A stretch of DNA of 64,000 nucleotides from Cephalopachus bancanus. Its lineage: Eukaryota > Chordata > Mammalia > Primates > Tarsiidae. Shown piece by piece: positions 24,214-37,620 of this stretch. Below the pieces are notes generated by a model, which made no database searches, was not told the DNA's origin, and saw only the letters and a list, made by a program, of their open reading frames with translations. Position 1 is the first letter of the stretch, and each line of letters opens with the position of its first letter. Position numbers and translations under genes: made by a program. The DNA is taken from contig JAPVLO010000153.1 of the NCBI GenBank assembly GCA_027257055.1, positions 7,874,001-7,938,000 on the forward strand, read 5' to 3'.

Positions 24214-25540
24214 AACTGAACTTAAAGACAAGTAACCTGCCTTAAAGTGAGAAGCAAGGAATTGAGTGCAGGACTCCAAGTGGAAGCTAATAGAGACAGA
24301 ATTAAGTAGCACCATCACCTCCCTTGTTCTATATGCTATAATTCTAATAATGTGGCTAGAGATCAGGCTGGTCTTTGACTGACAGCATAGTACTAAACAA
24401 TATAAAAGACTAAATCTCTAAGATAATTTTCCCAAGAGCTTCTATTATGTCTTTTCACCCTGTATTGGTATAGCCTAGTATTGGAAAGTATATACAAAAT
24501 GTACATCTTTCTTGCTTGTCCAAAGCAATCACAAATCATTCATATTCAAGAGCTATCTCATTCAGGGTCAGACAGGAAAAAGATGGCATACTCAGCTAGG
24601 ATTTTTAAGAGAATGTAATGAAGAGACTATTTACATACCTAAGGGCAGGGTGGAGAGAACAAAGAAATTTGTCACCCTCCCCTCTGCATGGATAGAGAGG
24701 GAAGAATTTTGCGGGGACCCAGTGATAGCTGGAGCCATGGCAGAGAGGCTGCCCCGTTAGTGTTGTGGTAAAAAGATACATAAACACTGCTAGAACACAG
24801 CTATGAGGGAGGAAAAGGGGTAGGGATAAATAACCTGTCATGCTTGTCTCCCACCCTCTGCCTCCTGTGGGTACACCCCTACTTGAAGCTGGAGGGCACA
24901 GGATTCAGACCCAAAGAGTACAAAGCAGGTAAAGAATAGGTCTGGGAGCCAGGAAAGAGAATGGCAAGGGTTAACACGGTGTACCAGGGATTTAATAAAT
25001 GCTGAATTAATAATAGATGGATGAATGAAGTGAGAAACCATGATCCCCTTTATGCCCTCCTGTTTGTTGTTTCAGACTCTCCACCCCACCACCCAACAGC
25101 CCTTGTCCTGCTCCCCCACTCCCTCTGCTATAACCCCTCAGGGTTTCTATCAAGAGTATAAGAAAGTCTGGATTTTATTTGGGCAGTAACAGAACAGAGC
25201 AGGAGTTGTACTGAATAGAGCTAAGACATTATCAAAGAGAGAACTTGAAGTCCTGAAACAATTCCCAGAATCCAAAATGCTTTCTAGAATATTCAGAGTT
25301 TTTAAAATGAAAAAATTCAATGTCATTGCACTCTATGGAGAAAAATTGATGGCTTCTGAGAAGTCTGCCCAAAATGACTATCTGTGTCACAGGCTCTGGA
25401 TTCACCAGATCCCTCATTACCAAGTGCCTCATGGCTGGCTCTTTTATGCTCAGATGGCACTCATCATATCATAGGCTTTGATTGCAAGGACTTCTGGGTT
25501 CTTGTTTGATTATGCCAACAGCAGCAGTGTTGAGAAAGTG
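24214..25540. other. No gene identified
   Basis: Non-coding. The interval near 24545-24750 has a repeat-like feel ('gtaatgaagagactatttac') but I cannot name a family. Confidence 0.4.
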
Positions 25541-25638
<98 letters not shown>

Positions 25639-25654
25639 AAGAGAGAGAGAGAAA
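25541..25654. repeat. Compound (TG)n(GA)n microsatellite
   Basis: About 22 TG units switch at 25585 to about 35 GA units broken by single A insertions. All open frames over it are low-complexity artefacts. Confidence 0.99.
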
Positions 25655-26334
25655 TTGTCAATAGCAGGAAACCTCTGGTGGCCATCCACAGCTTCCTGTC
25701 GCTCACCTCCTCCTCCATTAATGGTAGTCAGCATAGAGATTATTTAGCACTGGTTTCCTCAAGTGATACTCTTTAGGGGTCTGGATTTTGCTCCTCTAGT
25801 TAGATTGTTTGCTTTTGCAAAACAAATGTGCAAAATCGAGCACTAAATTAGGAATTGCAGTCCATATAACAAAGCCCATTTTAAGAAGCCTATTCTGCAT
25901 GCATGTCCCAAAACCATTTGTTTTCTAACTCAGATCCACACTTCTAGCAGTTGTCCCCTCATGCATCACAGACCCAGACCAGTCAGTTCACACAGTTTGA
26001 ACGTTCTTATATAAAACCTAGAGCCAGGTATATTGGGGACTATGGGGACTATGGCTCTAGGTGGGCATAGCCTAACTTCTGTAAGCCCACAGCCCACCAA
26101 GAGTTACACTTCACAAAGTATTCTCATGCCAATGTTCATATGAACCAATAAGATAGGATTAAATTTGAGCTTCAAGTTAGAGTAGCCAGTTCCATATTTC
26201 TATTACTATGTCAGAATTTGCCAATAAATTAATGTCTCCAGGACCAAATTTCATAAAATTTAATCCCAACTAGGAAGTCTGGCAAAATTCTAGTAATCTC
26301 TATAGGTTAGGTAATAATACCGTACCATGGCAGA
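25655..26334. other. No gene or clear repeat seen
   Basis: Non-coding sequence; only a 10-bp doublet 'ggggactat' near 26036-26053 is noticeable. Confidence 0.45.
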
Positions 26335-27703
26335 ACAAATAAGAAACAAGATCTAACTACATACTGCCAACAAAAGACTCATTTTAAATCCAGAAAAATA
26401 CAAATAGATTGAAAGTGAAAGGAAGAAAGAGAATATTCCATGCAAATAGTAATCAAAAGAGAGCAAAGATGATAATACTACCTCAGACAAAATAGACTTT
26501 AAATAAAAACAGTTTAGAGGAGACACTGGACATTTTATATTGATAAAATTTTTAATGCGGTAAGAAAATATTACAATTATAAACATTTACATACCTAAAA
26601 AGAGATCATCAAAATATATGAAGCAAAAATAGAACTAAAGGAAGAAAAGACAGTTCTACAATAACAGTTGGAGACTTCAATATTCTTCTCAATAATGGAT
26701 AGAAGAAACAGACAGAACATAAGTAAAATGTAGAAAATTTAAACAACCCAATAAACAAACTAGATCTAACAAACATATACAGAACACTCTATCCAACAAT
26801 GACAGAACACATATTCTTCTCAAGTGCACATGAAGCCTTTTCCAAGATAGACCATATGTTAGGCCATCAATTAAGTCTTAATAAATTGAAAAGATACAAA
26901 GTATCTTCTCTGAGAACAAGGGAATCAAGTTAGAAATCAATAACAAAGAAAACTGAAAAATATACAAATCTGTAGAAATTAAGCAACACACTCTTAACCA
27001 ACCAATGGAACAAAGAAGAATAACAAGAGAAATTAGAAATAATTAGAAAACAACGTGAATGAAAACATCACATACAAAAACTTATAGGCCACATTTAAAA
27101 CAGTGCTAAGAGGAAAACTTATAGCTATAAATGCTTACATTTAAAAACAAGAACTATCTCAACAACCAAACTTTATCACTTAAAAATAATAGAGAATAGA
27201 GAAATAATAGAGAATATGAATGAAATCAAAAGTTGGTTCTTTGAAAAGATTAGCATAATTGTTTAGCTGGATGGACTATAAAAGACAAGACACAAATTAC
27301 TAAAATCTGATATGAAAGTGGAGACTACTACCAAATCTACAGAAACAAAACAGGTTATAAGAAAGAACCATGAGCATCTGTACACCAACAAGTCAGATCA
27401 TCTAGGTCAAATTGACAAATTCCTAGCAATACACAACCTATCAAAACTATATGATGAAGAAATAGAAAAGCTAAATAGATCTATAATTTGTAAGGATATC
27501 AAATTAGTAATCAAAGATCTCCTGACCAAAAAAAGCCCTGGATTTGATGGCTTCGCTGGTAAATTCTACCAAATATTTAAAGAAGAACTAATAGCAGTCT
27601 TTCTGAAACATTTCCAAAAAAATAGAAGAAAAAAAGAACACTCCCAAATTCATTGTATTAGGGCAACATTACTCCAATACAACAACAAAAAAATACTGTA
27701 TCA
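26335..27703 (+). pseudogene. L1 ORF2 fragment, sense, degraded
   Basis: This is the endonuclease-to-reverse-transcriptase part of LINE-1 ORF2. Upstream sequence ('acatactgccaacaaaagac', 'gacagaacacatattcttct') corresponds to the endonuclease/linker region. An open stretch at 27312-27700 encodes DLLTKKSPGFDGFAGKFYQ, the RT motif region. Stops and frameshifts throughout make it dead. It is 5' truncated and is cut by an Alu at 27704. Confidence 0.88.
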
Positions 27704-27996
27704 GCCGGGCTCGGTGGCTCAGCCTGTAATCCCGCACCTTTGGGAGGCTGAGGTGAGTGGCTTGCCTGAGCCCGTGGGTTTGAGACCCGCCTGGGCAGGC
27801 GAGACCTCATCTCTACCATAAATCAAAAAATGAGCCTGGCGTGGTAGCACACGCCTGTAGTTCCAGCTACTCGGAAGGCTGAGGCAGAAGGATCGCCGGA
27901 GCCCAGCAGGTTGAGGCTGCGGTGGCCAGGAGCGGCCACTGCACTCCAGTCTGGGCGACAGTGAGACTCCAACTCAATAATAATAATGATAATAAT
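27704..27996 (+). mobile_element. Alu SINE, sense, with (AAT)n tail
   Basis: A CpG-rich young-looking dimer ending in (AATAAT)n. The target duplication AATACTGTATC is present on both sides (27692-27702 and 27997-28007). Confidence 0.94.
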
Positions 27997-28320
27997 AATA
28001 CTGTATCTATGTTAGTTTTCTAATTTTAATCTGATTTTAATCATCGCACTGTGCTATGTAAGAGAATGTTTTTATTCTTAGGAAAACACACTGAAATATT
28101 TAGGGGTAAAGAGGCATCATGACTGTGACAAATCCTCAAATGATTTGAACAAAATATTAATTTTTATATATAAAAAAGATAAATTACATGCAGTAAAATA
28201 TTAACATCTGGGAGTATCTGGGTTAAGAGAACATGAGATTTGTTTTTTGGGGGTGTTTTTGTTTTGTTTTGTTTGCTATTTTTATAACTTTTCTGTAAGA
28301 TTGAAATTACTTCATAATTA
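27997..28320 (+). repeat. Possible old L1-type 3' UTR remnant
   Basis: 'ttgggggtgtttttgttttg' and 'aacttttctgtaagattgaa' resemble old L1 3' tails. The assignment is weak. Confidence 0.3.
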
Positions 28321-29210
28321 GGTTGCCAAAAAGCTATTTCCAGAAAATGAGAGCTAGCTATCTTATACCTATCACTGAAGTGACAGTGTTCAGCCAAGTT
28401 AAGTGCTGCAAAGTGAGCCAGAAATGGCATCTCCTATTTTCTCATCTTTCAGCTAAAATGAGCCATTTCCTCTTTCAGCTAAAGAACTATTCTCCTATTC
28501 ATGGAGGCGGACACTAAGGATGTTTTCCACATGAACCCTGAAGGTAAGGAGGACTTGATCACTTGCCCCTTGGTCGCAGCACCACCGCCCTACTGTCCAT
28601 TCATCCAGGCAAGGTCAGGAACTCAACTCTCTTGGTTCACAGAGAATGTAATCCCAAACCAATCAGCATCCACATTGGCAGGTTCTGCTATCCTCACAGA
28701 CCTTTACAATCGCCCCAGCCCGCCCAGCTCAGAACCTGATACTCATCCCCTTCTGTCTCTCCCAAAGAAAATACCAAAGCTTTTAATAACTGATATATCC
28801 TGGTGGTACAATGTGTTACTTTTATCATTAGAAAGAAATATTTTGTTAGCTTTTATTTTCCAAACAATCCTACACAAATTCTTGCCACAGCTTTCTGAGT
28901 CCTATTTCTGCTTCTAATATTGTCAAGGCTGCATGTCTCCCTGCTCTGAGCCCTATGGCAAGACTCTCAGGCAACAAGTTCTAGATCCTCACCATTTACC
29001 AGCAGTAAGTAAACCCCAGGTTGCCAGGATTGACTGGAAAATAGGTCTTGTAGTACTAGTACTCCATTTAACAGATGGAGAAACTAAGCCCCATGGCTTG
29101 CCTGTGTCCATACTATAGTCAAACAGGATCCAGACCCACTGAGATGAGTTGATATGTGTAACTCTAAGTCAGCTATACTCTCTCACAGAGGAAGTTAAGG
29201 ACCTGTGAAG
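28321..29210. other. No gene identified
   Basis: A 138-codon open stretch at 28501-28917 lacks recognisable domains; a chance ORF is likeliest. Confidence 0.45.
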
Positions 29211-29494
29211 GGCCGGGCGCGGTTACTCACACTTATAACCCTAGCACTTTGGGAGGCCGAGACGAGAGGATTGCCTGAGCCCACAGGTTCGAAACCAGCC
29301 TGGGCAACTTGGCAAGACCTCGTCTCTACAATAAATAAAAAATATTAGCCAGATGTGGTGACGCATGCCTGTAGTTCCAGCTACTTGGAAGGCTGAGATG
29401 GAAGGATCACCTAAGCTCGAGGCTGCAGTAGCCGTGAGTGTGCCACTGCACCCCAGCCTGGGTGATGGAGTGAGACAGAAAAAAAAAAAAAAAA
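29211..29494 (+). mobile_element. Alu SINE, sense
   Basis: A dimer with A-tail and probable duplication CTGTGAAG on both sides. The right arm lacks the 'gagcccagcaggt' segment. Confidence 0.92.
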
Positions 29495-29850
29495 GAAACT
29501 GTGAAGATAAGAAACTGACAAGGTAATTGGTTGGGAAAAAATTTCCAAGCAAAATTTTCCTGGGATTTCTTGGGAGTCTTTTCACATTGAAAAAGTGATA
29601 GCCCTTTGAGAGCCACCTGCTATTTCAGTATCAAGAACTGAGCCTGAACTTTGCCTCTGGACCAGAGTTTCTCCAACAACACTGTTGACATTCTGAGCTG
29701 GGTCATTTTTATTGTGGAGTTCTTCTGTGCGTTGTATGATACTTAGAAGTACTGATGTCTCCCACTAAATACCAGTAGGACATCACCCCACCTCAACTAT
29801 AACAACCCACAACGAACGTCTTCAGACGTTGCTTAAGATTTTGAAGAGAA
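29495..29850. other. No gene or clear repeat seen
   Basis: Non-coding sequence between two sense Alus. A stretch near 29655-29790 could be a diverged hAT-type fragment. Confidence 0.35.
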
Positions 29851-30138
29851 GGCTGGGCACGGAGGCTAATGCCTATAATCCCAGCACTTTGGGAGGCTGA
29901 GGTGAGAGGATTGCCTGAGCCCATGGGTTTGACACCAGCCTAGGCAACTTGGGAGACCTTGTCTCTACAATAAATAAACAAATTAACTTGGTGTGCTGGC
30001 ACACGCCTGTAATTCCAGCTACTTGGAAGGCTGAGGCAGAATAATCACATGAGCCCAGCAGGTCGAGGCTGTGGTGGCTGTGAGCATGCCACTACACTCC
30101 AGCCTAGATGACAGAGTGAGACTCCAACTCAAAAAAAA
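29851..30138 (+). mobile_element. Alu SINE, sense
   Basis: A dimer with a short A-tail. Target duplication AAGATTTTGAAGAG before it and AAGATTCTGAAGAG after it. Confidence 0.93.
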
Positions 30139-31764
30139 GATTCTGAAGAGGACAAAACTTTTTTCCTTGAAGTGCAATCAAATAATATTTCCAGGCTTTA
30201 TCAAATGTTCCCTGAATTGGACCAAATTTTCCCCTTTCAAAAACCACTACTCCAAGTTACCTCAGCCCAGCAGGCACTTCTCTGTCTTTCAGAAAAATGG
30301 GCTGAAATGTATCACGTTCAGGGTGAACATTAGCATATATTTGCAGAAGGAATGCATGCCATCAGTGGTCAAAATGCTCTGGGTTCCGGATCATGATAAC
30401 CCTGCCCAAGAGTATCTGATCACTTTGAAACTGGTGGATCAACCCATTTGGACTTCTTTGAATTTCTTTCTCTTGCCTGGCCTTCTGCCCCTTGACACCA
30501 AATGCCTTATGGTATTTACATGAAGGAAAAGCAAGTAAAAGGTGTGGGATAGAACTGTACTGTGGAATACTGAGTAGTCCTCTCCTTCTAGAGGCTGAAA
30601 AGGTCCAGAAAGCAAGGTGTAGTCTGAACTATGTTGCAAAGCACCAGGGGATTTGGCCACTACTTTGTATTTACATATAGATTTATTTATAGACCATATT
30701 TTTACAGGAAAGATTTGAAATATAGTGTCCAATTTACTTTGCAAATTTGATATTTTTAAACAAACAGGTGCCCATTCTGGACAGTGGCTTTATTCGAAAT
30801 ATATTTTTTTAATTCAGTATGTTGTGTAGAGCATGCAAAATGGTGGTAGCAGGCTTACCTGTGATATCAATTGGCAAATCAAAGCCCTGAGAGTAAATCC
30901 CAGCGCACTAGAGCTGGTATGAACTCTTTCTGTTCATCTTGAAGTGCGCCTCAAGGGCCTTTCATTCCCCCCTCTCCCCAGCCTCCAACCCCCTATTATC
31001 CTCCCCTTTTTACCCAACCTGGTGTTTGAATTGCAAAGATGCTTCTGATGCCAGTGGATGTCTATGAAAACACAGGCAAGAATTTGAAAGCAGCTACCTG
31101 GTCATCCAAGAGAAACACAAACACAACTCAGTTTCAGAGAAAAAAAAACCAGAATGCAACATTCATAAAATAATTCAGGGGGGCAAATTTCCTAAAGGAG
31201 GAGATTAAAAATTAAGCATAGAATTGCAATTTCTGTTCAAGACTAAGTCCAAAGTGCCACAGTCCATTCTGTGGCCTTTAATCTGGTTTCTCTTGAACTT
31301 AACTTTCCAATCCTGTCCCAGTGGTAATGATCACTCCCTAACAATCACTCCCAGACACCCCACACCCAGTCCAGGGTGGAACAAACTTCTCTCTGCCTGG
31401 CATGCCAGATTCTTTTGCAAGAGCTCCTGGCATCCTCTGGGCTCTGCCCATTCCAATCCTCCCACCTCCAGCCTTTCTCAGGCTTCCATTCACACACTGC
31501 TAACCTTAACTATTCCCAGATTGCTAGAGACTGGGAGGAGCTTAGAAGCAGCTCCAGCTTGGGGCACTAGGGAGGATGTGCCCATCCATTGGGTATGCTT
31601 TGATGTGCATCTAAAACTTCTATGCCCATAATCCTTTCACCCACCTCTTACCTGCCACAGTTCCTCAAGTTCCTGATGTTGAGACTCTGCATCCACTAAA
31701 GTATGCCATTACTCAAAATCCACACACTTACTTAAGAGGGCTAAGACTTTAACTTATAGCAATT
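30139..31764. other. No gene identified
   Basis: 1.6 kb of repeat-poor sequence. A 135-codon frame (31224-31631) shows no domain or conserved feature. Confidence 0.45.
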
Positions 31765-31970
31765 TGTTTAGTGAATCTGATGCTTGCCAGTGACAGCGGT
31801 TCATACTTACATAGTACTTTGCAACCACGTGGCACGCTTTCTTCAATAATCAGCTCTAAGAAGATAGCCTTAGGATTGGGATACAAGATAGTTTCATTGT
31901 TATTGCAATGGAGAGACTGAAAAGACAGATTTTGAGCTCTAGGACTGTACTGTCTGATGTGCAAGCCACT
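31765..31970 (+). repeat. Local duplicon copy A (L2/MIR-like sequence)
   Basis: It shares 'ttgccagtgacag' and 'actttgcaacca' with 32733-32803, and an exact 21-bp match from 'attgcaatggagag' to 'actgaaa' plus 'caagccactg' with 33691-33765. The content resembles old L2/MIR-type repeats. Confidence 0.45.
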
Positions 31971-32115
31971 GACTACATGTGAACATTTAAATATAAATCA
32001 ATTGAAATTGAATAATATTCAGAAATCAGTTCCTCAGTCAAACTGGGTCCATTTTATATATTTACCAGCCTCTTGTGCCTAGTGGCAACCATTAGACAGA
32101 GTAGATCTAGAACAT
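31937..32115 (+). mobile_element. hAT-type MITE, diverged
   Basis: 'gcaagccactgactacatgt' at the left and 'tagtggcaaccattagacag' at the right form the inverted ends of a common hAT-type family. Confidence 0.5.
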
Positions 32116-34641
32116 TTCCACCCTCATAGAAAACCCTATTGGGCGGTATTCCTCGAGACTGAGGCTGGTATTCCAGCAGGGAGTTCTGGAAAGGAGAGGC
32201 AGCCTACCATCACTATCTCTGTGAAGAGGGATACAGAAAAGTAGGAGAGGGAGCCAGATCCCCAAGAGAAAAGGAGTCAAAGACAAACCACATGCTTTCC
32301 CAAGGGGCCAGCCCTGAGCAAACATGTATTTGTCTCGACTCAAAACACTTTGGATTGACATCTGAAATAAAGAAACCAATAGGGTTGACTTTGCAATCCA
32401 TTTCTTTCACTGGATGACCCTGAGTTCTGTGGGCTTCTTGTGGAGCAAGAGACCTTGAATCCCGAGGCAAGAGGGACACAGAATCTCGCTCACATACAGG
32501 ATCCACTGGGCTCCTAGTCAAAGGGAGATCATTACTCTGGTGGCACAAGGCAGCTAGATAGCATCCAGGAGTCCGCTTAGAGCAGGGAATTTTCAAATCA
32601 GAAGACATTTAGGGGAAAAGAGATATCTTCTCCATGTGGAATTAGATCTCCGCTCACGATCTGAAGAATATGGAAGGTTCTGAGGAGCAATTCCATTTCT
32701 AACTGATGATGGTAGAGAAGCACTTATCATTCCTTGCCAGTGACAGTGGTTCACACTTGAATAGCACTTTGCAACCATGTGGCATACTTTTTCAATAATC
32801 ATTCAGCTCCTCTTCACAATAACTGACTGAAGAAAGCAGGGAAGATGTGACCTTCTTGACACTTTATATTAGGAAAAAACTCATCCTCAGAGAGAGGAAG
32901 AGACATGCCAGAGTCAATGCTTCTAGGGCCAAACTGGCCCTAAAAACTACCCACCTGTTCTGTCTGCAGCTCTCTCACGTGGTGGGGTTTCTTGGTACCC
33001 GTCCAAGTTCCTAAGCGTGTCAATTCCAAAACACGTGACCTCCCCATGAATCATGCTGCAAACTCAGTTCACATCCAACCCCAAGCCAAGAACCAAGCCA
33101 CTGACAGTCTTGTGGACACTTCCTTACACAATGAGAGCTACCAAGCAAGAGGGCAAAGTGGGCTTGTGGCTAGAAAGCTGGTGAGATTTTTCCTAGCAGA
33201 CCCCTCCTCGATAAATACTGCTGCCCTGATAATGGCAGAGGGTATTGGCACTTATGGCACCATGAGCATCTGCAAAAGACATGAGGAAGATGTTGCTTCC
33301 CTGGCTCCAAAACCACTCAGTTGGCAGTGGAAGACCTTTGAACATGCCAGTAGATTTTGCTTTCTAGAAAGGGATCGAGAAAACAGGATCAGAGTAGTCC
33401 ATTTATAGGATTTTCAATAATTTGTGACCAAATATTTATGACTTATGCTCAAACTTGAAAGAACATCTCACTCACAATGTGTGGGGACCCTTTACATGCT
33501 TGGCTACATAGCAGATCAGATTCTGTATTTTCCTTTGACATAGCATGCATATAAGCAAACAGATATGCAAAGTAATATTGGACTTTCTCTTCTAATTAGA
33601 CACTGCCCAGAAAACTGAAAAGAAAAGTCAAACAGATAATCAAACAGATAAAGCAGTGTTTGAGATTGGGACACAGAGGAGATTACTTTTGATTGCAATG
33701 GAGAGACTGAAATGATTGGGATGTTGCGCTCCAGACCTGCACTAATATACAAGCCACTGGAAATTAAATAATCAGCCTAGGACCATCACAAAAATGAAAT
33801 GATTGTTTTAAATGTGCCCAATAAAGCAATACTCCTTTTTTTCTTCCCTTCATGGCAACATCCCAATATTTCTCCATCAATATCCACCTTTCTCTACCTC
33901 TAAGCCATCAGATTTGAAAGTTAGACCATGCCAAATTTTGACGAATTTTCTCCAAAGCCAGATTGGCTATGCTGGGCTCTGGGCTCTGAGAGCTTTACTT
34001 CCTCTCAGGGCCCAAAGAAGCAAAGACTTCACCTCTCTCTCCTGCATTCTCCTGTGGCCCCAGTGAAGACGCTTTGAGCTGCAAGCAATAGCTTGCCTGG
34101 CTCAAGGTAGATCAAGCAGTAGGCACATAACACTCACCCAAGAAGTCTTGAGAAAATCAATTCCAGGTTTGATTCTGCAGCTCATGATATCTCCAAGGAC
34201 CCAGACTCTTTCCATTTATGGAGAGGCCTTTCCAGTGAGGAACATCTTTTCCAGCAGTCCCTAGAAAACATCTGCTAGGCCTAGGTGGCTAGAGCTAGGT
34301 GGGATGACTACTCCTAAACCAATCACAGACAAACAGCAAATGGGGTTAGCTTAGACTGATACCTCTTCATCCCCTGAGGCTTGATACCTGATACCTGACA
34401 AAACTGGATTCTGTGCAAGAAAACAAAGGGAGAAATGGTTGTTGGAGAAGCAGCCCGCAGTGTCTGCCAGACTCAGCTATACACGGGACTGTGATAAAGA
34501 AAGAAGAGGGACTTTCTACTCCTCCTTCTGAGGCTGCCTTCTCGGGGAGGCCCCTGGCCTCCTTGACAAGGTCAAATCTGCCTGCAGTAAGTTCTCGCAG
34601 TACCTGCAGAGCTTCTTAGCACTTGTGTCATTTACATTTAC
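32116..34641. other. No gene identified; old repeat fragments
   Basis: L2/MIR-like material at about 32733-32935 and duplicon-like sequence at 33660-33770. A 138-codon open stretch at 32992-33408 has no recognisable domain. Confidence 0.4.
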
Positions 34642-34946
34642 ACCGGGCTCGGTGGCTCAGCCTGTAATCCCGCGCCTTTGGGAGGCTGAGGTGAGTGGAT
34701 TGCCTGAGCCCGCGGGTTCGAGACCCGCCTGGACAGCGAGACCTTACCTCTACAATAAATAAAAAAATCAGCCGGGCGTGGTAGCATGCGCCTGTAGTTC
34801 CAGCTACTTGGAAGGCTGAGGCGGAAGGATTGCCAGAGCCCAGCAGGTCGACGCTGCGGTGGCCGGAAGCGGCCACTGCACTCCAGTCTGGGCGATAGTG
34901 AGACTCCAACTCAAAAAAAAAAAAACAACAAAACCCAAAAAAAAAA
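34642..34946 (+). mobile_element. Alu SINE, sense
   Basis: A CpG-rich young-looking dimer with an interrupted A-tail. Confidence 0.94.
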
Positions 34947-35056
34947 GTGTTTTGCTGGTTCTCGTCACCAGACTGAAAAGTACTAGGAGGATTGTTTCAG
35001 CATGATACACCCATGTCTATTGTATAATAGATACTCAGATGATATTTGTCAAGGGA

Positions 35057-35166
35057 TGAATGAATGGAAAGACAGGTGAATGAGTGGATGGATGGATAGA
35101 TGGGTGAGTGGGTGGGTGGGTAGGTGGATGGATGGGTGGATGAATGGATGGATGAATGGGTGATGG
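35057..35166. repeat. (GGAT)n / (GGTG)n tetranucleotide repeat
   Basis: Imperfect GGAT, GGTG and GAAT units over about 110 bp. Confidence 0.97.
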
Positions 35167-36539
35167 ATGTTCTAGCCATTAAGTAGGTAGACCCTGCATT
35201 TTCTGAAAATGCATTAAATAGAGTTAATCTTGTTTCTTCTCCCTGCTCCCCATTCTCACTAAATGAGTCTGCACTAGGAGTATTTATTGCCTAGACCCAG
35301 CCTGACTAAGGGTCCTACCATTACCTCTCTGATTGAACAGATGACTTTTCTACTAGGAGAAGGCTTCTGAGGGAAGCTGAGTAAAATAGAAAAAAAAGTC
35401 AATATAAACCTGTAAGAGAGATGAGCAATTATCTCACTAGATAAGCAGACCAGATGTTTTGAATAAAGAAGCAAGTTTGAAAGACTATATAGTTCATGAG
35501 TGACAAAGGGTGACTATCTCAGGTAATAGGATGTGCTTGTATATGGTGGAGCAAAGTGAGGGGCCAGAGGGGCTTTGGGACTAGAAGTAAGGTCTGGTGG
35601 TGGTGGAGTTGCTCAGACTTCTAGGCAATGGGCAAGGAGGTGGATTTTAACCAGTTACTTCAGCTCACCGCTTCCCAACCCCACCTCCCTCTACCCTCTC
35701 CTCCTCTTTACCACCCTTTGAACTTCCAGTTCCTCTTGCTTTGCATGACAAGGCCCAGCAGAAGCTAAGGGGCCAAGGTAAAACAAGCACCCAGCTCTCA
35801 GAGACAGCCCTGTGAAAGTGATTAAACTCCTTTTTTAATAAGATGACCCAACCCTTCTCTGAGGCTCTGAAAATGGAGTTTTTCCATGAAATTGCCTTTC
35901 ATCCACTTGTCAGGAGCTTAATGGCAAATAATGGCTAGTCGCCCCTGGGTGTTTCAAAAAACCCTAAGACAGACACAGTGGTAGAATTTGACAAAGTAGG
36001 GGCAATTCTTAAAAACAAGCGAGCAGGCGGTGAAACATCAAGAACTGTCTAAGCCATCCAGTATTGCCCGAGGATGCTTAGCTACACACACTGATTAACA
36101 ACTACTGTTAGCAACTGCTGACAATTTTGCCACAAACATACAAGCAATTTCTATATTTACCCCAGTGGGGATTGTTTCCATGTATTGGCACCACTAAATG
36201 CCAGGTTTTCATTAAGGAGTTGTTGTTGTAATGTTAAAATTTTTATTGGGATTTTTTTTCTCAATTACAAAAGTAATTGCTTTTTTATTTTATTTTATTA
36301 CAAAAGTAATCACTTTTTATTTGAGAATCATACTCTCAGAAAAAGCCACTGCCAATATATATATATGTATTATATATAATATGTATTAAAATATATATAT
36401 TTCCAGTCTTCTGTGTACATGTGGTAATACATATGTTAGACTAGGGATCAAACATTTATTTCTGTACCTAGTTTTTTTTTTACTTTTTTACTTTCTTTTT
36501 ACTTTCCCCATGTTTCTATAGCATTAAAATTCTTATCAT
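35167..36539. other. No gene seen; (TA)n-rich end
   Basis: Unique-looking DNA to about 36230, then AT-rich sequence with TATATA runs at 36355-36402. Confidence 0.5.
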
Positions 36540-36784
36540 GGCCAGGCGCAATGGTTCAGCCTGTAATCCCAGCACATGGGAGGCCGAAGTGAAAGGATTG
36601 CCTGAGCCCAGGGGTTCGAGACCAGCCTGGGCAACTTGGTGAGACCTTGTCTCTACAATAAATTACAAAACCTAGTCAGGCGTTCCAGCTACTTGGAAGG
36701 CTTAGGCAGAAGGATTGCCTGAGCCCAGCAAGTCGAAGATGCAGTGGTCGTGAGCATACCACTACACTCCAACCTGGGCGACAA
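36540..36784 (+). mobile_element. Alu SINE, sense, lacking tail
   Basis: The left arm is complete. The right arm has a short internal deletion and ends at 'aacctgggcgacaa' with no A-tail. Confidence 0.9.
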
Positions 36785-37194
36785 TGTTATTTTCAGGATT
36801 AAATAATGTGTCATTGTATGCTCATACCTTGATCTGGCTAAATAATCCTGTATGATGTGACATTTAGATCCCCCCCACTATTCTGTCTTTACAAATAGCA
36901 GAGTAAAAACAAAATATTACATTCTCTGGAGGGTGGATTCTCTTTGTACAGATTATTTCTGCACATCTCTGTTCATTTGGGATAAATTTCTACAAGTATA
37001 TTTTCAGATTCAAAGTGTATTCTACATTCTTAAGGCTTCTGATGTATATACACCAATTTACATTCAAAAGACAAAGTGTCTGTTCCCCTCTACTAACTAG
37101 CAGCCAGAAGTATTTACAAACTCAGTGAAACCATCCTGAAATCTCACAGAGTTGGGAAGAGAATAAAATTTAAAAAATTTTTTTGCAGATCCAC

Positions 37195-37588
37195 TTTTTT
37201 TTATTACTATTATTGTAAAGATGTGGGATACAATCCAGGGTTAGGTATACAAACGTTGATTATGCAGGTACCCTTGTTAATGAGGTGTGCCCCCCCCCCC
37301 TAGCAGTTTCCCTCAACTGCCAATCCCACTGCCCCTCCCCTGACAGTTTCCCACTACTGCCAACCCCTTTCTTATAGTATTATAATTGTTCAAGGTCCGC
37401 TTATGAGTGAGAACATATGGTACTCTGTTCTTTGTTTCTGTGATAGATCACTGAGTATGATCGACTCTAAGTCCATCAAGTTGCTGCAAAGTCCATATGT
37501 TTGTCCTTATGGCTGCATAATATTCCATGTGTAATGCACCACATTTTTAAAAATCCAGTTCAGTTTCGATGGGCAACATGGTTTATGT
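37195..37588 (-). mobile_element. L1 3' end, antisense
   Basis: 'gggatacaatccagggttag', 'acccttgttaatgaggtgtg', then a C-run at 37289-37300, and the ORF2-end signature 'ttatggctgcataatattcc'. It is related to 61061-61642. Confidence 0.85.
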
Positions 37589-37620
37589 GAAAATATTTTG
37601 TAAACTAAAATTTCTATTAG

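Noticed and set aside
25464..25776. Cys-Val and Arg-Glu repeat open frames
   Set aside because: Low-complexity translation of the (TG)n(GA)n repeat.
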